Positions 7,682 to 15,334 of a DNA stretch of 64,000 nucleotides are shown piece by piece. Source of the DNA: Mycolicibacterium sp. CR10 (GTDB lineage: Bacteria > Actinomycetota > Actinomycetes > Mycobacteriales > Mycobacteriaceae). The stretch lies in the NCBI RefSeq assembly GCF_005222675.1, contig NZ_STGE01000031.1, forward strand, positions 1-64,000. The letters run 5' to 3'. Position 1 is the first letter of the stretch; every line of letters begins with the position of its first letter. A program made the translations under genes and the position numbers. The notes beneath the pieces are model-generated. The model was not told the origin of the DNA. It made no database searches and saw only the letters and a program-made list of their open reading frames with translations.

Positions 7682-7709
7682 GCCATTGTTACCAGAATGA
7701 AACAATGGC
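7682..7709. promoter_or_regulatory. 28-bp dyad, candidate operator upstream of the promoter
   Basis: GCCATTGTT (7682-7690) and AACAATGGC (7701-7709) are perfect 9-bp inverted arms around a 10-bp spacer. The half-site centres are 19 bp apart, close to two helical turns, which suits a dimeric regulator. It lies 20 bp upstream of the -35 element. Confidence 0.5.
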
Positions 7710-7826
7710 CGTATGCAGTATCAGGCAGTTTAGCCTGGTCAATGGCGAATAGCCGGATTTCGGCAAAGACCCTACTCACTCGCTATTGGCCTCAGAAAAA
7801 CCGTCACAAACCGTGGATGTTCGCCT

Positions 7827-8057
7827 TTAGAGGCCGTTAAAAGGCGCTCTGGAGAATGCGTATAGCTTCTCCAGCTCCGCGTGCCAGTCCCGCAGTTCGG
7901 CGATCGTCGCCTCATGCAGGAGCTTCCCGCGGCGTTCCTGCAACTGCTGGAGGGTTCGCCCAAGTGGTGCCTCCGGGTTAAGGGCGTCGGTTTCCACGGC
8001 TAGCGCCCTGATCTGATTGCGCAGTCGGCCTGCGGTCTCGATATCGCTGATCGTCAT
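7827..8057 (-). CDS. Small helical hypothetical phage protein
   Basis: The protein has 76 residues from the ATG at 8057, which overlaps the upstream stop (ATGA). It is largely coiled: ETAGRLRNQIRALAVETDALNPEAP, then LQQLQERRGKLLHEATIAELRDWHAELEKLY. It is probably a helical hairpin or dimerising protein; no family recognised. It is the last gene of the three-gene cluster that starts at 8781. Confidence 0.55.
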   Translation of the reverse strand: MTISDIETAGRLRNQIRALAVETDALNPEAPLGRTLQQLQERRGKLLHEATIAELRDWHAELEKLYAFSRAPFNGL

Positions 8058-8557
8058 CGTTCCTCCTGCTGCCCGTACTGTGCCCAGCCGCCCGTATCGC
8101 ATGGATTACTCACAACGATGGGGCGACCCGGACGATCGGTCCGGAACGTGAGCACCCAACCGCGCTCGGCATCTTGGACGATGACCGCGTTGCACTTCTC
8201 GGGCAGATCACGCAACTGCTCCCACAGATGGAGCGGTGGTTCATGTCGTGATCGCCGTTCGGCGATCTCATCGTCATCGAGCGGCCATTCATTTGGGCCA
8301 GACAGATAGCCGAGTTCCATCGGTTCGTACACCTCATCAGAGCCGCACGGCCCGCAGATCGGGATGGAGCGGCACCGCGTGATGCGTGACCCGGCAGGGT
8401 ATTCCGGCAGTTGCGGTAGCGGTCCCCAGCACCGCGGGCAGAGTCCGCGATTGATGGCGTCGATGACGTTCTCGGCTGCCCAGTCCAAGGCGCCAGTGTC
8501 GACGAGCGCGGTTGGGTGCCAGTCGTGGGTACCAGAGAAGCTGCGGATGCCGCTCAT
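8054..8557 (-). CDS. Hypothetical phage protein with zinc-binding Cys pairs
   Basis: The protein has 167 residues. After an N-terminal segment (ALDWAAENVIDAINRGL) it has CPRC, a spacer, and CRSIPICGPCGSDEVYEP, giving four or five cysteines in a zinc-ribbon arrangement. The C-terminal half alternates helix and strand (LWEQLRDLPEKCNAVIVQDAERGWVLTFRTDRPGRP, shown here only as an overall impression). ATGA overlaps join it to both neighbours. Similar proteins occur in mycobacteriophage early regions; function unknown. Confidence 0.5.
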   Translation of the reverse strand: MSGIRSFSGTHDWHPTALVDTGALDWAAENVIDAINRGLCPRCWGPLPQLPEYPAGSRITRCRSIPICGPCGSDEVYEPMELGYLSGPNEWPLDDDEIAERRSRHEPPLHLWEQLRDLPEKCNAVIVQDAERGWVLTFRTDRPGRPIVVSNPCDTGGWAQYGQQEER

Positions 8558-8781
8558 CGACCCATCCGATCCGGCATCGCGGCAGCCCGCAGCATCGATT
8601 CGCCGCGCTCACGCAGCAGCCGCCCGACCGCTTCGAAGTCGTCCATGGTGGCCCTTCGGAACGCTTCCCGGAACTCATCGCGTTCCTCGTCGGTCGCTAG
8701 CCGACCGTCAATCGTGCGCAGGTCGCCGCCGATCATGCCGCTCGGGTCGAACCTCGCCAGGATCTCAACAGTTGTCGCCAT
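8554..8781 (-). CDS. Small acidic hypothetical phage protein
   Basis: The 75 residues include DEERDEFREAFRRATMDDFEAVGRL, a charged helical core. It is the first gene of a three-gene ATGA-coupled cluster (8781 to 7827). GGGAGACGAGC lies before the ATG. About 180 bp upstream are two 20-bp operator-like palindromes, so this cluster is probably under repressor control. No family recognised. Confidence 0.5.
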   Translation of the reverse strand: MATTVEILARFDPSGMIGGDLRTIDGRLATDEERDEFREAFRRATMDDFEAVGRLLRERGESMLRAAAMPDRMGR

Positions 8782-8958
8782 ATGCTCGTCTCCCTCGTGT
8801 TGGTGGACGGTCCCGGTCGGGGCCGCCTGGGACCAGCGTACGCAGTTTCAGCAACCTTCGCCACTGTCCGACGTCTCGCCTGTCCCGGAGTTGGTGTCTA
8901 TACGAGCGCCCTATAAGTGCAGTTGAATGTGTGTACACCTTCATAGCGTCCGATAGTC

Positions 8959-8980
8959 AGTAGGGTATAGACACCCTACT
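8959..8980. promoter_or_regulatory. Operator-like palindrome 1
   Basis: A GTAGGGT-N6-ACCCTAC palindrome with one further paired base on each side spans 22 bp. It closely matches the site at 8997-9016. A fragment identical to part of it (GGTGTCTATAC, reverse orientation) recurs at 8893-8903, and a looser GTGTACACC at 8931-8939. Confidence 0.6.
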
Positions 8981-8996
8981 CAGCAAACTTTTGGCA

Positions 8997-9016
8997 GTAG
9001 GGCGTGCACACCCTAC
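8997..9016. promoter_or_regulatory. Operator-like palindrome 2
   Basis: GTAGGGCGTGCACACCCTAC has 6-bp arms and an inner GTGCAC. Its centre is 37 bp from that of palindrome 1. The site abuts the 3' end of the 87-residue gene and lies upstream of the 8781 cluster. The pair suggests cooperative binding by a phage-type repressor, but no repressor gene was identified in the window. Confidence 0.6.
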
Positions 9017-9018
9017 GG

Positions 9019-9282
9019 TCATACGCCCGGGCGGGTAGTTCCGGTCCGATCCATCGCGCCCCGGCGTTGACGAGCGCGTGCCGACTTGATGGCGAGCCTC
9101 TGGTAGTGGGCCTTGCGCAGCGACTCCGCGCGAAGCGGGTCGCCCTCGGCCTCTGCGAGGAACTTTCGGTAGAACGCCTCGCGTGCCGGTGCGGTGCGGG
9201 CGGTACGGTCCTTAGTTCGACCCCAGGAGGTGTGGGCACCGAGGCGGGAGTTAGCAGCGTGCTGGGAGGGTGTGAGGGGCAT
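9019..9282 (-). CDS. Small basic conserved phage/actinobacterial protein
   Basis: The protein has 87 residues; the ATG at 9282 follows AAAGGAAATC. The sequence is basic: MPLTPSQHAANSRLGAHTSW, then KDRTARTAPAREAFYRKFLAEAEGD and a Lys/Arg-rich C-terminus (HYQRLAIKSARARQRR). Short proteins of this look are widespread in actinobacteria and their phages, and could bind nucleic acid. It sits between the integrase terminator-like hairpin and the operator pair. Function unknown. Confidence 0.5.
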   Translation of the reverse strand: MPLTPSQHAANSRLGAHTSWGRTKDRTARTAPAREAFYRKFLAEAEGDPLRAESLRKAHYQRLAIKSARARQRRGAMDRTGTTRPGV

Positions 9283-9306
9283 GATTTCCTTTGTAAGGCA
9301 ACAGAA

Positions 9307-9334
9307 ATGACCACCCAGCAATGTGGGTGGTCAT
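9307..9334 (-). terminator. Hairpin between integrase and the 87-residue gene
   Basis: ATGACCACCCA (9307-9317) pairs perfectly with TGGGTGGTCAT (9324-9334) around a 6-nt loop. On the minus strand it is followed by ATTTCTGTTG, a weak T tract. It probably ends integrase transcripts, or acts in the leader of the next gene 25 nt downstream. Confidence 0.5.
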
Positions 9335-9461
9335 AGACGGATAATCCCGTTTTCACTTGTGGCCGCACTTGCTGCTGACCGAGCGGAGTCGCGCTCTACG
9401 CCTACCCCGCAAATTACGTTGTGGTGTTCTGATCGTGTAACAAGCAAACGATAAGAGACCT

Positions 9462-10355
9462 CTAAGACTTCTCGATACCCAGATCGAGCCTGTCGAACTC
9501 GTCCGCGGCCAGTTCCTCCGCAGCGCTCCTTATGTACCGGTCGATCTGCTTCCGCGACTGCCATCCCGCCTGCGCCATGAGACCCGACTCCGATCCGCCA
9601 GCCTTGAGCCACCGCACTGCCGACGTATGACGTAGCCGATGCGGATGGAACCCGGTCACGCCCGCACGCTCGGCCCGCCCTGCGAGAGCGCCTTTCATCC
9701 CCGTATAGGAGAGCGGTCCGCGCTGCGATACCCACAGGGGTCCATCACCGTGCCCGGCCTTCCGTCGTGCCCTGAGGTACTTGTCGAGCACCGCAGCGCA
9801 CTGCGGCGAAAACTTCACCCGCCGCCCTTTAGCCCCCTTGCCTCTACGAATCGTCGCGACGCAATCGACCGGCGAGACATCGCCGGTCGTCAGGGCCAGC
9901 ATCTCGGCGGCTCTGGCACCCGTCTCGGTGAACAGCACGATCATGGCCTTGTCGCGGTAGTCGCGGAGTTCGGTGCCGTTGCAGGCGGTGAGCATCGCTT
10001 GCACCGCGTTGTCGGTGAGGTGTTCGACGATTTTCTGGTCGAGCTTCGGCGCGCGGACGGTCAACACCGAATCGACATCTAATTGTTCCTCTTCCGCAAG
10101 CCAACGAGCGAAGAGCTTCACCGCCGTTAGCCGTAATCGCACGGTGGCGGGTTCTTGCTCGGCCATCGTCGCCACCCAGCCGACGACGTTCGGCTTGGTC
10201 AGTTCGGGCGTAATGCCTTGATCCGCACAGTAAGCGAGGAAAGCCTGTACCCCAGCGCGGTAGGCCTTCTTGGTCTCGGGAGATTTCCTCTCCCCCGTGA
10301 GCTGGATTTGCCAGGAATCCAGGAGGGTGGCGAGATCCGGCAAACTCGATTCCAT
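9462..10355 (-). CDS. int: Tyrosine site-specific recombinase (integrase)
   Basis: The 297-residue protein integrates and excises the element. An N-terminal SAM-like core-binding domain (about 1-100, with YRAGVQAFLAYCADQGI) is followed by the catalytic domain. All active-site residues are visible: Arg148 in TGARAAEM, Lys173 in RRGKGAKGRR, His239-x-x-Arg242 in HPHRLRHT, Trp265 in QAGWQSRK and the nucleophile Tyr274 in IDRYIR. It lies at the right edge of the element, as integrases do. The flanking attachment site was not identified, and there is no tRNA gene nearby. It looks intact. Confidence 0.9.
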   Translation of the reverse strand: MESSLPDLATLLDSWQIQLTGERKSPETKKAYRAGVQAFLAYCADQGITPELTKPNVVGWVATMAEQEPATVRLRLTAVKLFARWLAEEEQLDVDSVLTVRAPKLDQKIVEHLTDNAVQAMLTACNGTELRDYRDKAMIVLFTETGARAAEMLALTTGDVSPVDCVATIRRGKGAKGRRVKFSPQCAAVLDKYLRARRKAGHGDGPLWVSQRGPLSYTGMKGALAGRAERAGVTGFHPHRLRHTSAVRWLKAGGSESGLMAQAGWQSRKQIDRYIRSAAEELAADEFDRLDLGIEKS

Positions 10356-10401
10356 GCTGTTATCTTACACTCGTACGTTGTGCTGGTGTATTATCGACAG
10401 T

Positions 10402-10425
10402 CTGGTCAGTATCTACGCTGGTCAG
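10402..10425. repeat. Short direct repeats beside the integrase (possible arm sites)
   Basis: CTGGTCAG occurs at 10402-10409 and 10418-10425, in the 188-bp gap between the integrase start and the first chromosomal gene. Such repeats could be integrase arm-binding sites near attR. The evidence is positional and weak. Confidence 0.25.
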
Positions 10426-10543
10426 AACGATTTCGAGAGCGGGAATGTAAAGCCGGTAACGGAACATTAACGACCGTATGGAGACATCACAGCCGTACCG
10501 CGAAATCCGGCGTGCCGCCGAGCGCGTATGCAACACTGCGCGC

Positions 10544-11137
10544 ATGGAAACCGCCGCTCCCCCAAGCATGTTGCAGCATCTCTGGAAGTCAGCGCTGCTT
10601 TCGGGCGTTCTGGCAGTCATTCTCGGCGCCATGGTGTTGGCGTGGCCGGCCATCACCCTCTTCGTGGCCGCCATCTTCTTCGGCGCCTACCTGTTGATCA
10701 CCGGTATCTCGCAGGTGATCTTCGCGTTCAGCCTGCACGTTTCGGCCGGCGGGCGAGTGTTGCTGTTCCTCAGCGGCGCTGCCGCGCTCATCCTCGCTGT
10801 GCTGTGCTTCCGGAGCCTGCAGGAGTCGATCCTGCTGCTGGCCATCTGGATCGGTGTCGGCTTCATCTTCCGTGGTGTGGCCACGGCGGTGTCCGCGATC
10901 AGCGATCCCACGCTTCCCGGCCGCGGCTGGGAGATGTTCATCGGCGTGATCAGCCTGATCGCCGGTGTGGTCATGCTGGCCTTCCCCTTCGCATCACTGG
11001 CCACCCTGACGCAGGTCGTCGGGATCTGGCTGATCGTCATCGGCGTCTTCGAGGTGGTCTCGGCGTTCGGGATTCGCAATGCGAGCAAGAACCTCGCCGG
11101 ATTGGAGCAGAAAGTCACGGCTCCGGCGCCGGACTAA
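10544..11137 (+). CDS. DUF308/HdeD-family membrane protein
   Basis: The protein has 197 residues; the ATG at 10544 (METAAPPSMLQHLWKSALLSG) is preferred to an upstream in-frame ATG. It has about six hydrophobic segments, e.g. GVLAVILGAMVLAWPAITLFVAA and LIAGVVMLAFPF, in the paired-helix pattern of HdeD/DUF308 proteins. It is the likely counterpart of Rv1624c, which also lies next to cydA. It marks the return to ordinary chromosomal sequence right of the mobile element. Function unknown. Confidence 0.75.
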   Translation: METAAPPSMLQHLWKSALLSGVLAVILGAMVLAWPAITLFVAAIFFGAYLLITGISQVIFAFSLHVSAGGRVLLFLSGAAALILAVLCFRSLQESILLLAIWIGVGFIFRGVATAVSAISDPTLPGRGWEMFIGVISLIAGVVMLAFPFASLATLTQVVGIWLIVIGVFEVVSAFGIRNASKNLAGLEQKVTAPAPD

Positions 11138-11167
11138 GGACGAAAGCCCCTAGCGCCGACAGCCGAA

Positions 11168-11194
11168 CTACCTACTACACTGTGTCGTAGGTAG
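11168..11194. promoter_or_regulatory. Near-perfect dyad upstream of cydA
   Basis: CTACCTAC (11168-11175) and GTAGGTAG (11187-11194) flank an 11-bp spacer that is itself nearly symmetric (ACAC-T-GTGT). Only one pair is mismatched across the 27 bp. It ends 37 bp before the cydA ATG, a good place for an operator. TAC/GTA dyads recall BlaI/CopY-type sites, but this is inference. Confidence 0.6.
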
Positions 11195-11231
11195 CGGAGT
11201 TGACGGGGCCAGGTACAGCTGGGAGTGGCGC

Positions 11232-12689
11232 ATGGACGTCGTGGACGTTTCGCGGTGGCAGTTCGGAATCACCACCGTCTACCACTTCATCTTCGTACCG
11301 CTGACCATCGGCCTCGCCCCGCTGATCGCGGTGATGCAGACGGTGTGGTTCGTCACGGGCAACCCTGCCTGGTACCGGCTCACCAAGTTCTTCGGCAAGC
11401 TCTTCCTGATCAACTTCGCGATCGGCGTGGCCACCGGCATCGTGCAGGAGTTTCAGTTCGGCATGAACTGGAGCGAGTACTCCAAGTTCGTCGGTGACAT
11501 CTTCGGAGCTCCGCTGGCGTTCGAGGGTCTGATCGCCTTCTTCTTCGAATCCACGTTCATCGGGCTGTGGATCTTCGGATGGAACCGATTGCCCCGCGCG
11601 GTACACCTCGCGTGCATCTGGATCGTAGCGTTCGGCGTCAACGCCTCGGCGTACTTCATCATCGCCGCGAACTCGTTCATGCAGCACCCGGTCGGCGCCA
11701 TCTTCAACCCCGAATCGGGTCGGGCCGAGCTGGTGGACTTCGGCGCCCTGTTGACCAACAACACCGCGATATGGGCGTTCCTGCACGCGATCACCGCCTC
11801 GCTGCTCACCGCCGGGGCGTTCGTCGCCGGGGTCAGCGCGTGGTTGATGGTGCGCTCGCACAGACGGTCCGAGGAGCACGAGGCACGGACGATGTACCGG
11901 CCCGCGACGATTCTCGGCAGTCTTGTCGCGATGGTCGCCGCGGTCGGTCTGCTGGCCACCGGTGACGTCCAGGGCAAGTTGATGTTCGAGCAGCAGCCGA
12001 TGAAGATGGCATCCGCGGAATCGTTGTGTCACACCGAGACCGATCCCAACTTCTCGATCCTGACCGTCGGCACGCACAACAACTGTGACGGCATCACCCG
12101 CGTGCTCGAGGTGCCCTACGTGCTGCCGTTCCTGGCCGAAAGCAGGTTCTCGGGGGTGACCCTCGAGGGCGTCGAAGACCTCCAGCGCAAGGCCGAGGAG
12201 AAGTTCGGCCCGGGTAACTACCGGCCGAACCTCTTCGTCACGTACTGGTCGTTCCGCGTCATGATCGGGCTGTTGGTGGTCCCCGTCGCCTTCGCGATGT
12301 TGAGCCTGTGGCTCACCCGCAGAGGACGGATACCGAATCAGCGGTGGTACGGGTGGTTCGCGCTGCTCACCATTCCGACACCATTCCTGGCGAGTTCCGC
12401 CGGGTGGATCTTCACCGAGATGGGCCGTCAGCCCTGGGTGGTGGTGCCCAACCCGACCGGCGACCCGATGGTGCGAATGCTGGTGCAGGACGGCGTATCC
12501 AACAATGCCGCCGGGACGGTGCTGTTCTCTCTCGGGGTGTTCACGCTTCTGTACGGCGCGCTCGCGGTGGTGTGGTTCTACCTGATGCGGCGCTACGTGA
12601 CCGAGGGGCCGCTGGAGCACGACTCCGAGCCTGCGCCGCCGCCGCCACCGGACAAAGACGACGTCGCACCGCTGTCGTTCGCCTACTAG
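11232..12689 (+). CDS. cydA: Cytochrome bd ubiquinol oxidase subunit I
   Basis: This is the haem-bearing subunit of the high-affinity terminal oxidase that reduces oxygen with quinol electrons in the membrane. The 485 residues include His19 in TTVYHF (haem ligand), the FEGLIAFFFEST motif with conserved acidic proton-path residues, and the quinol-binding Q-loop region (FEQQPMKMASAES...). The Q loop is of the short type and contains two Cys (LCHTE, NCDG) that may form a disulfide. The C-terminus is Pro-rich and acidic. It is the first gene of cydABDC, under a dyad operator. Confidence 0.95.
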   Translation: MDVVDVSRWQFGITTVYHFIFVPLTIGLAPLIAVMQTVWFVTGNPAWYRLTKFFGKLFLINFAIGVATGIVQEFQFGMNWSEYSKFVGDIFGAPLAFEGLIAFFFESTFIGLWIFGWNRLPRAVHLACIWIVAFGVNASAYFIIAANSFMQHPVGAIFNPESGRAELVDFGALLTNNTAIWAFLHAITASLLTAGAFVAGVSAWLMVRSHRRSEEHEARTMYRPATILGSLVAMVAAVGLLATGDVQGKLMFEQQPMKMASAESLCHTETDPNFSILTVGTHNNCDGITRVLEVPYVLPFLAESRFSGVTLEGVEDLQRKAEEKFGPGNYRPNLFVTYWSFRVMIGLLVVPVAFAMLSLWLTRRGRIPNQRWYGWFALLTIPTPFLASSAGWIFTEMGRQPWVVVPNPTGDPMVRMLVQDGVSNNAAGTVLFSLGVFTLLYGALAVVWFYLMRRYVTEGPLEHDSEPAPPPPPDKDDVAPLSFAY

Positions 12690-12698
12690 GAGATCGCG

Positions 12699-13739
12699 AT
12701 GGCACTCCACGAACTGTGGTTCTACCTGATCGCCGTGCTGTTCCTCGGGTTCCTGGTGCTCGAGGGATTCGACTTCGGCGTGGGCATGCTGATGGCGCCG
12801 CTGGGCTCGAGCGGTGAAGGCGACCCCGATGATCGCCGCCGCGCCGTGCTCAACACGATCGGACCGGTGTGGGACGCCAACGAGGTCTGGCTCATCACCG
12901 CGGGAGCCGCGATGTTCGCGGCCTTTCCGAACTGGTACGCAACGTTGTTCTCCGCGCTGTATCTGCCTTTGCTGGCAATCCTTTTCGGCATGATCCTGCG
13001 CATCGTCGGGATCGAGTGGCGCGGCAAGATCAACGATCCGCAGTGGCGGCGCTGGGCCGATATCGGCATTGCCCTCGGTTCATGGCTGCCCGCGATCCTG
13101 TGGGGGGTGGCTTTTGCGATCCTGTTGCGCGGCTTGCCGATCGACGCCGAGGGACAGGCCCACCCCGGTATCGGTGACGTGCTCAGCCCCTACACTCTGC
13201 TCGGCGGACTGGCCACCGCATCGTTGTTCGCCTTTTACGGATCGGTGTTCATCGCGCTGAAGACGACGGGCGCCATTCACGACGACGCGTTCCGCTTCGG
13301 CCGGGTGCTGTCGATACCGGTGATCGTGCTCGCCGGCGGCTTCGGGCTGTGGACCCAACTCGCCTACGGCAAGACGTGGACCTGGCTGGCACTGGCGGTC
13401 GCGGTGGTGGCATTGCTCGTCGCCGTGTCGTTCGTGTGGCAGAACACGCGCGAAGGCCGGGCCTTCGCCGCGACCGTGGTCGTCATCGCCGCAGTGGCGG
13501 TGCTGATCTTCGGCTCGATGTACCCGAACCTGCTGCCCTCGACGCTCAATCCCGACTGGAGCGTGACGGTCGAGAACGGCTCGTCGACCCCGTACACCCT
13601 GCGGATCATGACCTGGGCCTCGCTGGCCCTGCTGCCCCTGGTGCTGATGTATCAGGGCTGGACGTACTGGGTGTTCCGCAAGCGCATCAGCGCCGACGGG
13701 ATTCCTGCTTCCATCGGATTGCCGAGGCGCCCGTCCTGA
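12699..13739 (+). CDS. cydB: Cytochrome bd ubiquinol oxidase subunit II
   Basis: The 346 residues start MALHELWFYLIAVLFLGFLVLEGFDFGVGML, the characteristic CydB N-terminus with the FDFG motif. WDANEVWL, with its acidic residues, is also visible. About eight or nine membrane helices follow. AGGAG lies 8-12 nt before the ATG, and only 9 nt separate it from cydA. It pairs with CydA to form the oxidase core. Confidence 0.95.
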   Translation: MALHELWFYLIAVLFLGFLVLEGFDFGVGMLMAPLGSSGEGDPDDRRRAVLNTIGPVWDANEVWLITAGAAMFAAFPNWYATLFSALYLPLLAILFGMILRIVGIEWRGKINDPQWRRWADIGIALGSWLPAILWGVAFAILLRGLPIDAEGQAHPGIGDVLSPYTLLGGLATASLFAFYGSVFIALKTTGAIHDDAFRFGRVLSIPVIVLAGGFGLWTQLAYGKTWTWLALAVAVVALLVAVSFVWQNTREGRAFAATVVVIAAVAVLIFGSMYPNLLPSTLNPDWSVTVENGSSTPYTLRIMTWASLALLPLVLMYQGWTYWVFRKRISADGIPASIGLPRRPS

Positions 13740-15334
13740 CTGAGAACAGTCGCGCCCCGATCGACCCGCGACTGTGGCGGGCCTCAGCGGCGATGCGTCG
13801 GTTCCTGGCGGCCACCACGGTGTGCGGCGTGCTCATCGCCGCCTGCACCATCGCCGCCGCTGTGGTGCTCGCCGACATCGTCGCGCAGGTGATCACGGAG
13901 CCGGGCACACCGCTAGCCGACTTCCACGCCAGGATTGCAATCCTGTTGGCACTCTGGACCGTTCGCGTCCTCGTCCAGTGGCTGCAGGGCAGGCTTGCGC
14001 AGCGGGGCGCGAGTTCGGTGATCGCCGATCTCACCGACCAAGTGCTGACGACAGCCACCTCGTTGCCACCGCGCGAACTCGCCCAGCACCGTGATGAGGC
14101 CGCGGTGGTCGTGACCCGGGGGCTGGACGGGCTGCGGCTGTATTTCACCACCTACCTGCCGTCGCTGTTCATCGCCGCGATCCTGACGCCGGCCACCGCT
14201 GTGGTGATCGCGCTGTATGACTGGCAGTCGGCGGTGATCGTGCTGATCGCGCTGCCGCTGATCCCGCTCTTCATGGTGCTGATCGGCCTGGCGACCGCAG
14301 ACCGGTCCGCGGCGGCACTGGCCGCGATGTCGACTCTTCAGTCACGGTTGCTCGATCTGGTAGCGGGACTGCCCACGCTGCGTGCCCTCGGGCGGGCGCA
14401 GGGTTCGGCAGCCCGGATCGCCGAGTTGAATGCGACACATCGCCGTTCGGCGATGGCGACGATGCGGATCGCGTTCCTGTCCGCGCTGGTGCTCGAACTG
14501 CTCGCCACACTCGGTGTGGCGCTGGTCGCGGTCAGCGTCGGGATGCGCCTGGTGTACGGCGAGATGACCCTGACCGCCGGCCTCACCGCGCTGCTGCTCG
14601 CGCCGGAGGTGTTCTGGCCCCTCCGTCGTGTCGGCGCCGCGTTCCACTCCGCGCAGGACGGAAAGACGGCCGTGCAGGCCGCTTTTCGGTTCATCGATGC
14701 GGCACCGTCGGCTCCGGCCGGCACCCAGGTGGTGCACGAGCCCCTGACCGTGGACATCGACGGTCTGCACGCGGAACCCGGCCGGGTGACGGTCCTGACG
14801 GGTCCGAACGGCATCGGCAAGACCACGCTGCTGCAGGGGGTGCTCGGCCTCGCTGCCAGCTCCGCGCGCATCAACGGGATTGACGTGGCGGAACTGGATC
14901 TGCAGCAGTGGTGGTCCAAGGTGGCGTGGCTGGCGCAACGACCGGTCTTGATCCCCGGCACCGTGCACGACAACCTCGAGCTCTTCGGGCCGCTGCCCGA
15001 CGTGACGGCCGCCTGCCGCGCGGCATGCTTCGACGATGTTCTGGCCGAACTTCCCGACGGGCTGCACACGGTGATCGGCCGCGGCGGTGTCGGCCTGTCG
15101 CTCGGTCAGCGCCAGCGTCTCGGACTCGCCCGGGTGCTCGGCTCGGCGGCGCCGGTGCTGTTGTTCGATGAGCCCACCGCGCACCTCGACGGGCCGACCG
15201 AACTCCGAGTGCTCCGCGCCATCGAGGAACGGGCGGCCGCAGGCGCCACGGTGATCGTCGTCGGGCATCGGGAGCCGGTGCTGGCGATCGGTGACGTCGT
15301 CCTCGACATGGGGGCCGTCGGTGTCGCGACCTGA
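13736..15334 (+). CDS. cydD: ABC exporter subunit CydD (cytochrome bd assembly)
   Basis: CydDC is a heterodimeric exporter needed for cytochrome bd assembly. A membrane domain of about six helices comes first, then an ATPase domain with Walker A GPNGIGKTT, signature LSLGQRQRLGLARVLG, Walker B PVLLFDEPTAHLD and switch His in VVGHREP. The conserved IDPRLWR segment lies upstream of the first in-frame ATG (13793). Translation may therefore begin at a CTG at 13736, which overlaps the cydB stop (CTGA), giving about 532 residues. The start is uncertain; the family is not. Confidence 0.85.
   Translation: MTENSRAPIDPRLWRASAAMRRFLAATTVCGVLIAACTIAAAVVLADIVAQVITEPGTPLADFHARIAILLALWTVRVLVQWLQGRLAQRGASSVIADLTDQVLTTATSLPPRELAQHRDEAAVVVTRGLDGLRLYFTTYLPSLFIAAILTPATAVVIALYDWQSAVIVLIALPLIPLFMVLIGLATADRSAAALAAMSTLQSRLLDLVAGLPTLRALGRAQGSAARIAELNATHRRSAMATMRIAFLSALVLELLATLGVALVAVSVGMRLVYGEMTLTAGLTALLLAPEVFWPLRRVGAAFHSAQDGKTAVQAAFRFIDAAPSAPAGTQVVHEPLTVDIDGLHAEPGRVTVLTGPNGIGKTTLLQGVLGLAASSARINGIDVAELDLQQWWSKVAWLAQRPVLIPGTVHDNLELFGPLPDVTAACRAACFDDVLAELPDGLHTVIGRGGVGLSLGQRQRLGLARVLGSAAPVLLFDEPTAHLDGPTELRVLRAIEERAAAGATVIVVGHREPVLAIGDVVLDMGAVGVAT

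Larger units (their letters stand above)
7480..7826. other. Regulatory intergenic region of the element (347 bp)
   Basis: No gene is supported here. Reading the minus strand, it holds a 28-bp dyad (7709-7682), a TTGACA promoter (from 7662), a TTGTGCACAA palindrome in the promoter spacer, and a terminator-like hairpin with T5 (7599-7566) before the first gene. At the upstream end, a 7-bp stem CGCCTTT/AAAGGCG (7822-7846) overlaps the stop of the preceding gene and may help end that transcript. Confidence 0.6.

Noticed and set aside
10356..10543. tRNA or tmRNA target for the integrase
   Set aside because: No cloverleaf or tRNA 3' end was recognised in the gap between the integrase and the DUF308 gene; the left attachment site is outside the window.
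11175..12710. A 511-codon minus-strand frame opposite cydA
   Set aside because: His/Arg/Glu-rich shadow translation with no domain; cydA motifs on the other strand are unambiguous.
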